From: Providencia vermicola
GTDB lineage: Bacteria; Pseudomonadota; Gammaproteobacteria; Enterobacterales; Enterobacteriaceae
NCBI RefSeq assembly: GCF_020381325.1
Contig: NZ_JAGSPI010000003.1
Location: 186,001-250,000 of the forward strand
DNA: 64,000 nucleotides
Reading direction: 5' to 3'
The notes below the pieces were generated by a model, which was not told the origin of the DNA, searched no databases, and saw nothing but the letters and a program-made list of their open reading frames with translations. Made by a program: the position numbers and the translations under genes. Within the stretch, counting starts at the first letter, position 1, and each line of letters starts with the position of its first letter. Shown here piece by piece: positions 9,931 to 19,499 of this stretch.

Positions 9931-9951
9931 TTTGTCTGAATTTCAGACAAA
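9931..9951. promoter_or_regulatory. Perfect palindrome in the lolC/mfd divergent region
   Basis: TTTGTCTGA-ATT-TCAGACAAA is a 9-bp perfect inverted repeat in the 276-base divergent region. No U-tract follows on either strand, so it looks more like an operator than a terminator. No known regulator was matched. Confidence 0.5.
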
Positions 9952-10100
9952 TTACAGGCTGAAATGAGTTGTTTTACTGTTAATTTTATAGTTTAACTAT
10001 CGGTTAATTTATTTAAGTGTTAATTATCTAAAGACTGTCTATTATTGTTCTGATGCTTATTTAACTGCTAACTAATCGCTGTGAGATACCAAAGATTTCT

Positions 10101-13100
10101 ATGTCCTCAAAATTTCGTTATGAACTCCCTAGTCGTAGTGGCGATGTTCGCCATTTAGGTTGCCTTATTGGGGCGGCTGGTGCACTTGAATGTGGAGAAA
10201 TGATACAACGTCATCACGGGCCTGTTGTCATTGTGACGCGAGATATGCAAAATGCATTACGCTTACGAGATGAAATTCAACAGTTTACACATCACCCTGT
10301 AGAGACGCTTTCTGATTGGGAAACATTGCCTTATGATAATTTCTCCCCGCACCAAGAAATCATTTCTCATCGTTTATCAACACTTTACCGTCTATCTTCT
10401 TTGCAAAAAGGGGCTTTAATTCTTCCTGTTAATACCTTGATGCAAAAAGTCTGCCCACCTGATTTCTTAACGAGCCATGCGCTCGTCATGTCAAAAGGTG
10501 ACAAATTATCACGTGACAATTTACGTGATGAATTGGATAAAGCAGGCTATCGTCATGTAGAGCAAGTGTTAGAACACGGTGAGTATGCAACCCGCGGCGC
10601 TTTGCTTGATTTGTTCCCAATGGGGAGTTCACTGCCCTTTCGTATTGATTTCTTTGATGATGAAATTGACAGTCTGCGTACCTTCGATGTGGATACACAA
10701 AGAACATTAGAAGAAGTTGCTAGCATCAATTTGCTACCCGCTCACGAGTTTCCAACAGACAAAGACGCAATTGAACGTTTCCGTAGTCAGTGGCGTGAAC
10801 GTTTTGAAGTACGCCGCGATCCTGAGCATATTTATCAGCAAGTCAGCAAAAATACATTACCTACAGGTATTGAGTATTGGCAGCCATTATTTTTTGCTCA
10901 ACCCTTACCATCACTGTTCGACTACTTACCGTCTTCAAGCCTGATTGTTTCGCAAAATCTACAAGAAGCCGCTGAGCGTTTTCAAATTGACACTCAACAG
11001 CGTTATGAAAGTCGTGGTGTTGACCCTATGCGTCCTCTGCTTCCTCCAGCAGATTTATGGCTTACCGTTGAGCAACTCAACCAAAATTTAAAACAATGGC
11101 CACGAATTCAACTTTCTTCTGAGGCACTACCTAAAAAAGCGGCAAATACCAATTTAGATTATTTGCCATTACCTGATATCAGCACTCAAGCCCAAAACAA
11201 AACACCATTAGAAAAGCTTCGCCAATTTAGTGAGCAATTTGACGGCACGCTCGTTTTTTCTGTGGAAAGTGAAGGCCGCCGTGAAACGGTAACAGAGTTA
11301 TTAGCACGGTTAAAAATTCGCCCTGAAATCATTGAAAGCTATACAAGCCCAATCACCTCACGCTTTGCGATTACTATTGGTGCGGCTGAACGCGGTTTTA
11401 TTCAATCAGATGCGAATAAAGCGCTGATCTGCGAAAGTGATTTATTAGGTGAACGCGTAGTTCGTCGTCGTACAGATAACCGCAGGGCGATTAATACTGA
11501 TACCTTAATTCGTAACCTCGCAGAGCTGCGTCCAGGGCAACCCGTTGTGCATATTGAGCACGGTGTTGGCCGTTACCAAGGGCTAATCACCCTGGAGGCT
11601 GGCGGTATTAAAGCTGAGTATTTAATTCTCACCTATGCAGGAGAAGATAAGCTATATGTTCCTGTTTCTTCACTGCATTTAATTAGCCGTTATGCTGGCG
11701 GGGCCGACGAAAATGCGCCACTGCATAAATTGGGCAGTGATAGTTGGGGACGTGCTCGCCAAAAAGCAGCCGAAAAGGTACGTGATGTTGCTGCTGAACT
11801 TCTTGACATTTATGCACAACGTGCAGCAAAAGCAGGTTTTGCATTCAAACATGACAAGCAGCAATACCAAGAATTTTGCCAAGGTTTCCCCTTTGAAACA
11901 ACGCCTGACCAAGAAATGGCCATCAATGCTGTTTTGAGCGATATGTGTCAGCCACTGGCAATGGATAGGCTCGTCTGCGGGGATGTTGGTTTCGGTAAAA
12001 CTGAAGTTGCCATGAGAGCCGCGTTCCTTGCTATCAATAATAATAAGCAAGTCGCTGTTTTAGTACCAACCACCCTACTTGCTCAACAACACTATGATAA
12101 CTTTAGGGATAGATTTGCAAACTGGCCCGTTCGTATCGAAATGCTTTCTCGCTTTAAAACCGCTAAAGAGCAACAACAAATTATCGCTGATGCTGCTGAT
12201 GGCAAAGTCGATATTTTGATTGGGACACACAAATTATTGCAAAGCGATATTGTCTGGAAAGATTTAGGCCTACTGATTGTCGATGAAGAGCACCGGTTTG
12301 GCGTTCGCCACAAAGAACGTATTAAAGCAATGCGTGCTGATGTGGATATTTTAACGCTTACCGCAACACCTATTCCTCGCACGCTGAATATGGCCATGAG
12401 CGGAATGCGCGATTTATCCATCATTGCGACCCCACCAGCGCGTCGATTAGCCGTAAAAACCTTTGTTCGTCAATATGATGAGTTAGTTGTCCGTGAGGCA
12501 ATTTTGCGTGAAACTTTACGGGGTGGGCAAGTTTATTATCTGTATAATGACGTAGAAAATATCGAAAAAGCCAAAGCACGACTCGAAACGTTAGTTCCTG
12601 AAGCTCGTTTTGTTGTCGGGCACGGACAAATGCGCGAGCGCGAGTTAGAAAGAGTCATGACCGACTTCCACCATCAGCGTTTTAACGTTTTAATCTGTAC
12701 CACCATTATTGAAACGGGTATTGATATTCCAACGGCTAATACCATTATTATTGAACGCGCAGATCACTTTGGTTTAGCACAATTGCATCAATTACGTGGC
12801 CGTGTCGGCCGTTCGCATCACCAAGCCTATGCCTATTTACTGACGCCACATCCGAAAGCGATGACGACTGATGCCCAAAAACGTCTTGAAGCGATTTCAT
12901 CTTTAGAAGATTTGGGCGCAGGCTTTGCACTCGCAACTCATGACCTCGAGATCCGTGGTGCAGGCGAATTACTGGGCGAAGACCAGAGCGGCCAAATGAC
13001 CACTATCGGCTTCACATTGTATATGGAATTATTAGAAAGTGCAGTTGATGCGTTAAAAGAAGGTCGTGAGCCGTCATTAGAAGACTTAACGAATCAACAA

Positions 13101-13544
13101 ACTGAAATTGAATTACGAATGCCAGTCTTATTGCCTGATGACTATATCCATGATGTGAATATGCGTCTTTCATTTTATAAACGTATTGCCAGTGCTAAAG
13201 ACAATCAGGAACTAAATGAATTACGCACAGAACTCATCGACCGCTTTGGTAGCCTACCTGATGCAGGGAAATTTCTACTGACCTCTGCAGCTATTCGTCT
13301 ACAAGCACAATCTCTGGGAGTGAAACGTATTGAAGCCCATGAAAAAGGCGGCTTTATTGAGTTTGGTGACAAGAACAAAGTTGACCCAAGCTTCTTGATC
13401 AGCTTGTTACAAAACCAACCTAAAACGTATCGTTTAGATGGCCCTGTGCGCTTGAAATTCTTCCATGATTTAGCTGACAGAATCACTCGCCTTGACTTTA
13501 TCAAACAGCTATTAACTGATTTTGAAGAACACCTGCTTGATTAA
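10101..13544 (+). CDS. mfd: Mfd transcription-repair coupling factor
   Basis: This is a 1147-residue translocase that removes RNA polymerase stalled at DNA lesions and recruits UvrA. The UvrB-homology region occupies the N-terminus. The CarD-like RNAP-interacting domain is near 473-540 (VVHIEHGVGRYQG), and Walker A GDVGFGKTE is near 625. The DEEH box (VDEEHRFGVRHK) is near 728, followed by helicase motifs TATPIPRTL and QLRGRVGRS and the C-terminal UvrA-masking domain. Length is as in E. coli (1148). The start is the first ATG with a weak purine-rich leader. Confidence 0.97.
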   Translation: MSSKFRYELPSRSGDVRHLGCLIGAAGALECGEMIQRHHGPVVIVTRDMQNALRLRDEIQQFTHHPVETLSDWETLPYDNFSPHQEIISHRLSTLYRLSSLQKGALILPVNTLMQKVCPPDFLTSHALVMSKGDKLSRDNLRDELDKAGYRHVEQVLEHGEYATRGALLDLFPMGSSLPFRIDFFDDEIDSLRTFDVDTQRTLEEVASINLLPAHEFPTDKDAIERFRSQWRERFEVRRDPEHIYQQVSKNTLPTGIEYWQPLFFAQPLPSLFDYLPSSSLIVSQNLQEAAERFQIDTQQRYESRGVDPMRPLLPPADLWLTVEQLNQNLKQWPRIQLSSEALPKKAANTNLDYLPLPDISTQAQNKTPLEKLRQFSEQFDGTLVFSVESEGRRETVTELLARLKIRPEIIESYTSPITSRFAITIGAAERGFIQSDANKALICESDLLGERVVRRRTDNRRAINTDTLIRNLAELRPGQPVVHIEHGVGRYQGLITLEAGGIKAEYLILTYAGEDKLYVPVSSLHLISRYAGGADENAPLHKLGSDSWGRARQKAAEKVRDVAAELLDIYAQRAAKAGFAFKHDKQQYQEFCQGFPFETTPDQEMAINAVLSDMCQPLAMDRLVCGDVGFGKTEVAMRAAFLAINNNKQVAVLVPTTLLAQQHYDNFRDRFANWPVRIEMLSRFKTAKEQQQIIADAADGKVDILIGTHKLLQSDIVWKDLGLLIVDEEHRFGVRHKERIKAMRADVDILTLTATPIPRTLNMAMSGMRDLSIIATPPARRLAVKTFVRQYDELVVREAILRETLRGGQVYYLYNDVENIEKAKARLETLVPEARFVVGHGQMRERELERVMTDFHHQRFNVLICTTIIETGIDIPTANTIIIERADHFGLAQLHQLRGRVGRSHHQAYAYLLTPHPKAMTTDAQKRLEAISSLEDLGAGFALATHDLEIRGAGELLGEDQSGQMTTIGFTLYMELLESAVDALKEGREPSLEDLTNQQTEIELRMPVLLPDDYIHDVNMRLSFYKRIASAKDNQELNELRTELIDRFGSLPDAGKFLLTSAAIRLQAQSLGVKRIEAHEKGGFIEFGDKNKVDPSFLISLLQNQPKTYRLDGPVRLKFFHDLADRITRLDFIKQLLTDFEEHLLD

Positions 13545-13558
13545 TTTGTAAAAATAGC

Positions 13559-13577
13559 GGCCATCAATTTGGTGGCC
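13559..13577 (+). terminator. Hairpin after mfd
   Basis: GGCCATC (13559-13565) pairs with GGTGGCC (13571-13577), loop AATTT, one G-T wobble. It is followed by CTTATCCTT, a weak terminator at best. Confidence 0.45.
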
Positions 13578-13595
13578 CTTATCCTTAAATCGACT

Positions 13596-14189
13596 TTACT
13601 CAAAAAAACCTAAAGTATTTTTATTAGGTTGCAGCCTCAAGACACCCGAAGTACTTGAGGGCGGTTGTTCGTTTTGGTGTAAACAATAAAATGGTAAAAG
13701 TTCTTTCACATCACTACGTACGGTTTCACAAATTGAATTTGAAGACGACAAATCTAAGCGCCCATCTTCATTTAAGGGAATAAAAATCGAAGGTGCATAA
13801 GATGTTCTAACCTTTCCAATCGTTTTACCTATCTGATAAACCACATCATAACCAACAGTCACCAGCTCCATCCTTTGTGTCTGGACACATGTTTTGTTTT
13901 GATTCTCAAACAAAGACGGAACCCCTTTACCTTGGAGAGCCTCAATCATAAAAATTATTTTGCACTCATTTTGAGCAGGGTGAAAACGCGATAAGGATTG
14001 TTGATTGAAAGAACCAAGCACCCCCGTTAGTGTACAGTTTTCATATTCCACCAACCGATTCGCTTTTATCGGTTCAACAGAGAGCACTGTAGCAAGTTTT
14101 ACCTCAGGCTCTCGAATAAACAATGAAACAGTAAACGAAACAAGGCAAATCGCTACTACCGCTAATAACAACCTAAATTTTAGCTTCAT
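13596..14189 (-). CDS. YcfJ-related protein lacking the glycine zipper
   Basis: This 197-residue protein has an N-terminal signal-anchor (about 5-25) and a periplasmic remainder. Parts resemble E. coli YcfJ: ATVLSVEPIK near the N-terminus, and CVQTQRMELVTVGYDVVYQIGKTIGKVR with IPLNEDGRLDL further on. In YcfJ a glycine-zipper 2TM segment lies between these parts. Here that stretch is replaced by a Gly-poor, polar sequence, and a C-terminal extension with two more Cys is added. Position agrees, since ycfJ is next to ndh in E. coli. The ATG at 14189 follows AAGGGC; an upstream TTG is less likely. Function unknown. Confidence 0.65.
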   Translation of the reverse strand: MKLKFRLLLAVVAICLVSFTVSLFIREPEVKLATVLSVEPIKANRLVEYENCTLTGVLGSFNQQSLSRFHPAQNECKIIFMIEALQGKGVPSLFENQNKTCVQTQRMELVTVGYDVVYQIGKTIGKVRTSYAPSIFIPLNEDGRLDLSSSNSICETVRSDVKELLPFYCLHQNEQPPSSTSGVLRLQPNKNTLGFFE

Positions 14190-14766
14190 CAATTTGCCCT
14201 TATTAAATACCCGTATATCTATTGTAACTATTAAGCGAAAGAATTCGAACGTTGCGAAGGTAATTCACATTTTTTTAGAATTATCCTAACTTAGTGTCAA
14301 TAAATCATAATGATTTTATTATTCTGAGATTCATCATCAATGTGATATTTAACAAAGTAAATCAACTATCTGCCTCTCAACATTCATAAATTCAGTCTAG
14401 CACTTTTCAATCCTATCTTTGTTTATAAACATATCGTTATATACAATATAAATAATAAAAATAAATTTAATAAAACTATTTGTCATTCATAATATATTTC
14501 TTAAAATAATTATTAACATTAATAATTTTAATTATTTAAACATCATCTATGATGATTATTACAATACTAAACGATTTGACCTTACTGAAGATTGATCTAA
14601 ATAGGTTTAAATGCAGATACCACTTAACCACATAAAAATAAATAAATTGGCGCTTTATATCAACTTCAATAAGCTTCATTGTCGTATCAAAAATTAATGC
14701 ACTGGATCACCTTTGCAATCAAGTGCATTCTATTCTCACGTGTGCTTGTTTTTTAATCAATAAAAA
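14190..14766. other. AT-rich gap between the ycfJ-like gene and ndh
   Basis: This 577-base, strongly AT-rich gap contains the ndh terminator (14696-14729) and the ribosome site of the ycfJ-like gene. Nothing else was recognised; no open frame in it has coding support. Confidence 0.5.
14696..14729 (-). terminator. Terminator of ndh
   Basis: AATGCACT (14696-14703) pairs with AGTGCATT (14722-14729). On the minus strand the stem is followed by AATTTTTG. Confidence 0.65.
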
Positions 14767-16071
14767 TTAGTGCAATTTGAGCTTTGGCCTAATAATTCGG
14801 TTAATACTGCCGACTAACATCATCAAGCCTGTTTTTATATACCCATGCAGTGCAATTTGATGCATGCGATATAACGAAATATAAACAAAACGAGCAATAC
14901 GTCCTTCCACCATCATATCACCACGCATTAGGTTACCCATTAGGCTACCAACAGTACTAAAACGTGAAAGTGACACTAAAGAGCCATGATCTTTATAGAT
15001 ATAGTCTTTAAGCGGTTTATCTTTCATCATGGCAAGGATGTTATCGTAACATAAACTGGCCATCTGGTGTGCAGATTGCGCCCGTGGCGGTACAAAGCCC
15101 CCCTCCGGTTTGGCACAAGATGCGCAATCACCAATAGCAAAAATCATGTCATCCAATGTCGTTTGTAGTGTCGGTTTCACAACTAACTGGTTGATTCTAT
15201 TTGTTTCTAACCCTGCAATATCTTTCATAAAGTCAGGCGCTTTAATCCCAGCAGCCCATACCATAAGATCTGCATAAATTTTGCCATCTTCTTTGGTATT
15301 TAACCCATCTGAGTCAGCACTAGTCACCATGGTTTTCGTCAATACATTCACACCAAGCTTATTCAATTCTTGATGTGCGGCCCCTGAAATTCGCGGTGGT
15401 AATGCAGGCAAAATACGTTCCCCCGCTTCAACCAACGTCACATTTAAAGCGTCTGTATCTAACCCTTTAAACCCATAACTCGTTAATTGTTCCACTGCAT
15501 TGTACAGTTCAGCCGACAATTCAACCCCAGTAGCACCACCACCAACAATGGCGATATTCACTTTCTCCTCTGCATTATCACGTACAGAATAACGCAGGAA
15601 TAGATTTAGCATTTCGTCATGAAAACGGTGAGCTTGATGGGGATTGTCCAAGAAAATACAGTGTTCTTTCACGCCAGGTGTACCAAAGTCATTCGATGTA
15701 CTTCCCAGTGCCATCACTAAAATATCGTATTCAAGCTCACGCAAAGGAACCAGTAACTCACCGTGCTTATCGTGCAACTCACCTAACACGATTTTTTTAT
15801 TTTCACGATCAATATTCGTTAATGACCCTAATTGAAAGTTAAATGCATTATGCCTTGCATGCGCTAAATAACTGATGGCATCCACGCCATCATCCAATGA
15901 ACCAGTCGCCACCTCGTGTAGCAATGGTTTCCATAGGTGGCTAGGATTACGGTCAACGAGCGTAATATGTGCTCGTTTCTTCCTACCTAGCTTTCGGCCC
16001 AAACGTGTTGCTAGCTCTAAGCCGCCTGCACCACCACCAACAACGATGATTTTTGGTTGAGATAAGGTCAT
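14767..16071 (-). CDS. ndh: Ndh, type II NADH:quinone oxidoreductase
   Basis: This single-subunit, non-proton-pumping flavoprotein passes electrons from NADH to quinone at the inner membrane. An FAD dinucleotide fold ([10 protein letters not shown]) lies at the N-terminus and an NADH fold ([14 protein letters not shown]) near residue 170. [15 protein letters not shown] and the amphipathic C-terminus ending RPKLKLH are typical of enterobacterial Ndh. The ATG at 16071 after GAGGAA gives 434 aa, the E. coli length; the ATG at 16086 adds five unconserved residues. The upstream region has PdhR, FNR and Fur-like sites. Confidence 0.97.
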   Translation of the reverse strand: MTLSQPKIIVVGGGAGGLELATRLGRKLGRKKRAHITLVDRNPSHLWKPLLHEVATGSLDDGVDAISYLAHARHNAFNFQLGSLTNIDRENKKIVLGELHDKHGELLVPLRELEYDILVMALGSTSNDFGTPGVKEHCIFLDNPHQAHRFHDEMLNLFLRYSVRDNAEEKVNIAIVGGGATGVELSAELYNAVEQLTSYGFKGLDTDALNVTLVEAGERILPALPPRISGAAHQELNKLGVNVLTKTMVTSADSDGLNTKEDGKIYADLMVWAAGIKAPDFMKDIAGLETNRINQLVVKPTLQTTLDDMIFAIGDCASCAKPEGGFVPPRAQSAHQMASLCYDNILAMMKDKPLKDYIYKDHGSLVSLSRFSTVGSLMGNLMRGDMMVEGRIARFVYISLYRMHQIALHGYIKTGLMMLVGSINRIIRPKLKLH

Positions 16072-16189
16072 AAATTCCTCGAACAAATATATTAAAATTA
16101 TTTAAGATCTCTAGTAATAAAAATCTTAGATAACAATAATTAACACTCTTATGCGCTCCAAAAAAGTTCAGAATATCATGCTTGGTCTA

Positions 16190-16202
16190 TTGGTAATACC
16201 AA
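16190..16202. promoter_or_regulatory. PdhR operator upstream of ndh
   Basis: TTGGTAATACCAA is a perfect match to the PdhR core TTGGT-N3-ACCAA. PdhR is known to control ndh in E. coli. It lies 119 bases upstream of the ndh start. Confidence 0.7.
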
Positions 16203-16205
16203 ATA

Positions 16206-16219
16206 TTGATTCACATCAA
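16206..16219. promoter_or_regulatory. FNR box upstream of ndh
   Basis: TTGATTCACATCAA matches all ten FNR half-site bases. FNR represses ndh in E. coli. It adjoins the PdhR site with 3 bases between. Confidence 0.75.
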
Positions 16220-16340
16220 TTTACTTGATTATTGTGATATCGACAACCTGCGTCAAATCATTTTTTATCAAGTATATGAATCGAGTCAGCCAGAAGCCAT
16301 TAAATGTCAATCACATGATTAAATCCACACTGGCACTAAT

Positions 16341-16359
16341 GATAATGAGAATCATTATT
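16341..16359. promoter_or_regulatory. Fur-like box upstream of ndh
   Basis: GATAATGAGAATCATTATT matches 17 of 19 bases of the Fur consensus. It lies about 270 bases upstream of ndh and 129 bases past the end of the nucleotidase gene. The only rightly oriented gene it could control is ndh, unless a small RNA starts here. Confidence 0.65.
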
Positions 16360-16435
16360 CTATCATTTTTATTTTAATACAGACAATTGATTATCTTTAA
16401 TTGGCAAGATAACTGAATGAATACAAATAATAAAA

Positions 16436-16462
16436 AACCCGAAGTGCTTAGCACCTCGGGTT
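16436..16462 (-). terminator. Terminator of the oprD-nucleotidase operon
   Basis: AACCCGA (16436-16442) pairs with TCGGGTT (16456-16462), with an inner GTGC/GCAC stem. On the minus strand it runs into TTTTTTATTA. Confidence 0.8.
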
Positions 16463-16487
16463 CCTATTATTTAAATATCAGCTTGGA

Positions 16488-18107
16488 TTATTTAATTTTT
16501 TTGATACGCACGTCAGTTGGTACTGAAACTGGTGAGTTATCTTTGAAGTATTGCATTAATGCTTCGTTATCTGGCACGCTGTAAACACGGTCTTTACCTT
16601 CATTGAAGGCAGAGAAACGACTACCACCCGTTGCTAAAAACTCATTTGCTGCAACACGGTAAGTTTTCTTCATGTCTAACGGTTTACCATTTAACTTCAT
16701 TGAGCTTTGGATGACTTTATCACCCACTGCGCGGCTGTCATCCCACTCATAATAGAAACCTTTAGACACTGGCATCACTTGTGGACGTGCACGATCCCAT
16801 TGTTGCTCAAGTGCTTGTTTAATTTGAGCACCTGTCAGCGATTGCGTTACCACAACATTAGAGAATGGCTGAACAGTAAAAATATCACCGTAAGTCTGTT
16901 GACCCGCTTTCATGTCAGCACGAATACCACCACTGTTCATGAAGGCGATTTGTGCACCACCCGCATCTTTTGCTGAAGCAACATACAATTGACCATCTGC
17001 AATAATTTTACCTAACGTTGAGTCCCCACCAGACAATAATTTTTTGTCTGAATTCGCACTCAGAGACCCCATCACTTCTTGCGAAATTGGTAACGCAATT
17101 TTTTCATATTTTTGTACGAAAGTGGTTAGCTCAGGGTTTTTCTCATAACGTTTTGTTTCAACTGGAATATTTTTTGCTTTAATGCTAACAATATCTTTTG
17201 TTTTTCTATCAATTTCAATATTTAGCTGAGACAATAATGTACCGTTAGACTGTGCAGAAATAACAGTTTTACCATTAATTTCACAGTTATACGCCTGATG
17301 AGTATGCCCACTAACGACAAAGTCAACAGCACCATCTAATTGATTAACGATATCAACGATTGGGCCTTTGATATTATCACAACGGTTAATATCTTTGACT
17401 TTAGTATCAACTTGTTGGGTTGCACCTTCATGGATCAACACACCGATGCTGTTAATGCCTTGTGCTTTTAACAGTTTAACTTGATTGTTGATGGTTTCGA
17501 CTTCATTTTTGAATTCTAAACCTGCGGTGCCGCTAGGTGTCACGATAGCAGGTGTACCTTCTAACGTTAAACCAATAAACGCCATTGGAATGCCATCAAA
17601 CTCTTTAATAAAGTAAGATGGGAACAGGGTTTCACCTGTTTCTTTCACAATCACGTTTGCCGCTAAATAGTTAAAATCAGCACCCGCGAAAGAATCTTTA
17701 CCTACACAACCTGCAGTTGGGTGACAGCCACCATTTTGCTTTCTCAGCAGCTCTTCTTTACCTTTATCAAACTCATGGTTGCCTACTGCGCTCGTTTCCA
17801 TGCCAATCGCACTTAATGCTTCGATGGTTGGCTCATCATAGAACATAGAAGACAATAATGGGCTCGCACCGACTAAGTCACCTGCACCTACCACGATAGT
17901 TTTATCGTTTTGAGCACGCAGCTGGTTAACTAAAGTTGCGATAGATTCTATCCCACCTAATTTACCATCGCCTGGCGCTTGTAATGCACCGTGGAAGTCA
18001 TTGATACCAATAACTTGTACTTTTACTGTGTCAGCCGTTTTGGTAGCACAACCTGCAAGTAGCGCTCCCGAAATCAAAACGGTCAGTAATCCAATTTTAT
18101 GTTTCAT
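16488..18107 (-). CDS. UshA-type 5'-nucleotidase / UDP-sugar hydrolase lipoprotein
   Basis: This 539-residue dinuclear-metal phosphoesterase would split 5'-nucleotides to nucleosides and phosphate outside the cytoplasm. Metal and catalytic motifs are GINDFHG, GAGDLVGASP, GNHEFDKG, LIHEGAT and SGHTHQAY; the C-terminal 5'-nucleotidase domain has NSGGIRAD and NEFLATGGSRF. The signal peptide ends in lipobox LAGC (Cys20) with Ala at +2, so it should be an outer-membrane lipoprotein, like Vibrio NutA and unlike soluble E. coli UshA. It follows the OprD porin gene by 39 bases in one operon. Confidence 0.88.
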   Translation of the reverse strand: MKHKIGLLTVLISGALLAGCATKTADTVKVQVIGINDFHGALQAPGDGKLGGIESIATLVNQLRAQNDKTIVVGAGDLVGASPLLSSMFYDEPTIEALSAIGMETSAVGNHEFDKGKEELLRKQNGGCHPTAGCVGKDSFAGADFNYLAANVIVKETGETLFPSYFIKEFDGIPMAFIGLTLEGTPAIVTPSGTAGLEFKNEVETINNQVKLLKAQGINSIGVLIHEGATQQVDTKVKDINRCDNIKGPIVDIVNQLDGAVDFVVSGHTHQAYNCEINGKTVISAQSNGTLLSQLNIEIDRKTKDIVSIKAKNIPVETKRYEKNPELTTFVQKYEKIALPISQEVMGSLSANSDKKLLSGGDSTLGKIIADGQLYVASAKDAGGAQIAFMNSGGIRADMKAGQQTYGDIFTVQPFSNVVVTQSLTGAQIKQALEQQWDRARPQVMPVSKGFYYEWDDSRAVGDKVIQSSMKLNGKPLDMKKTYRVAANEFLATGGSRFSAFNEGKDRVYSVPDNEALMQYFKDNSPVSVPTDVRIKKIK

Positions 18108-18146
18108 TTTTCAATCCTTTTATTATAAACAGCACTCAACTACCGA

Positions 18147-19499
18147 CTACATTTTGAAGCGATACGTTGTGGTCATAGAGCCTGACAACGAGTGTGCACG
18201 ACGTGAGTGGCCGTCATACAGTTTTGGTGTGGTATAGTCGTTTTCTTGCTGGTGGTGCCAACCCAGACCACCACTCAGTGAAACAGATAAGTTTTCTGTT
18301 GGTTTCCAGTAGCTAAACAGACCAAATTGACCTTGTTTTAATCTTTCGCCTTCATATTTGAATTCTGAATAGTTAGTACGCGCACCAACTGACAGCTCTT
18401 TGCTCACACGGTATTCTGCCGCTAATGCGACCATCGTTTCACCGTCACGTACATAGTCGATATCTGAATATGCAGGTGAGTTAAAGCGGCCACGAGTATT
18501 ACCGATAGGGTTACGGGCAAATTGACCTACCCCATTCGCTTTTTTCGCTTGGGTATAGGTTAAGCCAGTACTCAGCGTCCACGGTGTTTCTGGTACACGC
18601 CATTCAGCGGTTCCTGCATAGTGCCATGCACGTTTATCAAAGTTACGTTTGCCTTTTGCATCGTTCGTTTCAGTACGTTTACCGTCACTACCGTACTCGT
18701 GATTATAAATTTGTGTGCCGAGTGTTAAGTCAGAAGTCAGCTTATATTTTGCTTCAAGACCCTGCTGACGGAACAAATCGTCCGCTTGCCCATAAAAATA
18801 ATGTACTTTCAGTGGTTTTGTATTGTAGTTAATACCACCGGTGATAACGTGATTAACGTTATGTCGTACACCATTACCATCCGTAAAATACATTGCATCG
18901 ATATTTGGGCTATCACGACGCATGACTTTCTTATCGAGATATAATAAATCCAAGCTCCAATCATCAATCGCTGTATTGGTGTAATAACCACTGTAACTGT
19001 TTAAAGAGAGACGTTGTGAGTTAGTAAAAATACCCGTATTTTTCAGGGTAAACCAACCTGCTTTTGCATTAAATTTAACAGGATCTAAATCCAGTTTAAC
19101 TTTGGCATAACGTTGACCAATTTTGTTATAACCTTTCGCATGGCCATCATCGTTATATAAAATTGCACGAGAGGCGAAGTCTTTACTCGCACCTAACTTA
19201 ATACCACCGTAGTAAGAGGCATCAAAGCCAATCACATCAGCGAAATAACCTGATTTAAAATCGGCTTGAAAGTTTTGCCCCCACGCATTAGCTACTTGTT
19301 TTCTATAGCGTTGTTCATCTTTATCAAAACGGTTTTCTGTTTTCAGGTATTTCCACATATTACGAGTAGATAGCTCTAACTCTGAGTCCGCAATAAATGC
19401 GTTTTCTTTGATTGAATTTTCCCAGTTGCTCGCATTTGCCATAGTAACTGCTAAACAGCAAGGAGAAAGCATTAATAGCGCAAGATTTTTAACTTTCAT
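18147..19499 (-). CDS. OprD-family outer-membrane porin
   Basis: This 450-residue precursor has a signal peptide ending near ANA (23-25), followed by many alternating aromatic/polar strands and a terminal aromatic-basic strand ending TYRFKM. ENAFIADSELELSTRN, KSGYFADVIGFDASYYGGIKLG and GWFTLKNTGIFTNSQRLSLNSYSG-type segments mark the OprD/OpdX group of substrate-specific porins. The start is set by TAGG eight bases before the ATG. It is the first gene of a two-gene operon with the lipoprotein nucleotidase, which suggests a nucleoside or phosphate-ester role. That role is inference. Confidence 0.82.
   Translation of the reverse strand: MKVKNLALLMLSPCCLAVTMANASNWENSIKENAFIADSELELSTRNMWKYLKTENRFDKDEQRYRKQVANAWGQNFQADFKSGYFADVIGFDASYYGGIKLGASKDFASRAILYNDDGHAKGYNKIGQRYAKVKLDLDPVKFNAKAGWFTLKNTGIFTNSQRLSLNSYSGYYTNTAIDDWSLDLLYLDKKVMRRDSPNIDAMYFTDGNGVRHNVNHVITGGINYNTKPLKVHYFYGQADDLFRQQGLEAKYKLTSDLTLGTQIYNHEYGSDGKRTETNDAKGKRNFDKRAWHYAGTAEWRVPETPWTLSTGLTYTQAKKANGVGQFARNPIGNTRGRFNSPAYSDIDYVRDGETMVALAAEYRVSKELSVGARTNYSEFKYEGERLKQGQFGLFSYWKPTENLSVSLSGGLGWHHQQENDYTTPKLYDGHSRRAHSLSGSMTTTYRFKM

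Noticed and set aside
16250-16340. Possible RyhB-like Fur-controlled small RNA downstream of the Fur box
   Set aside because: No RyhB core sequence and no U-tailed terminator were found in this stretch; direct control of ndh is simpler.
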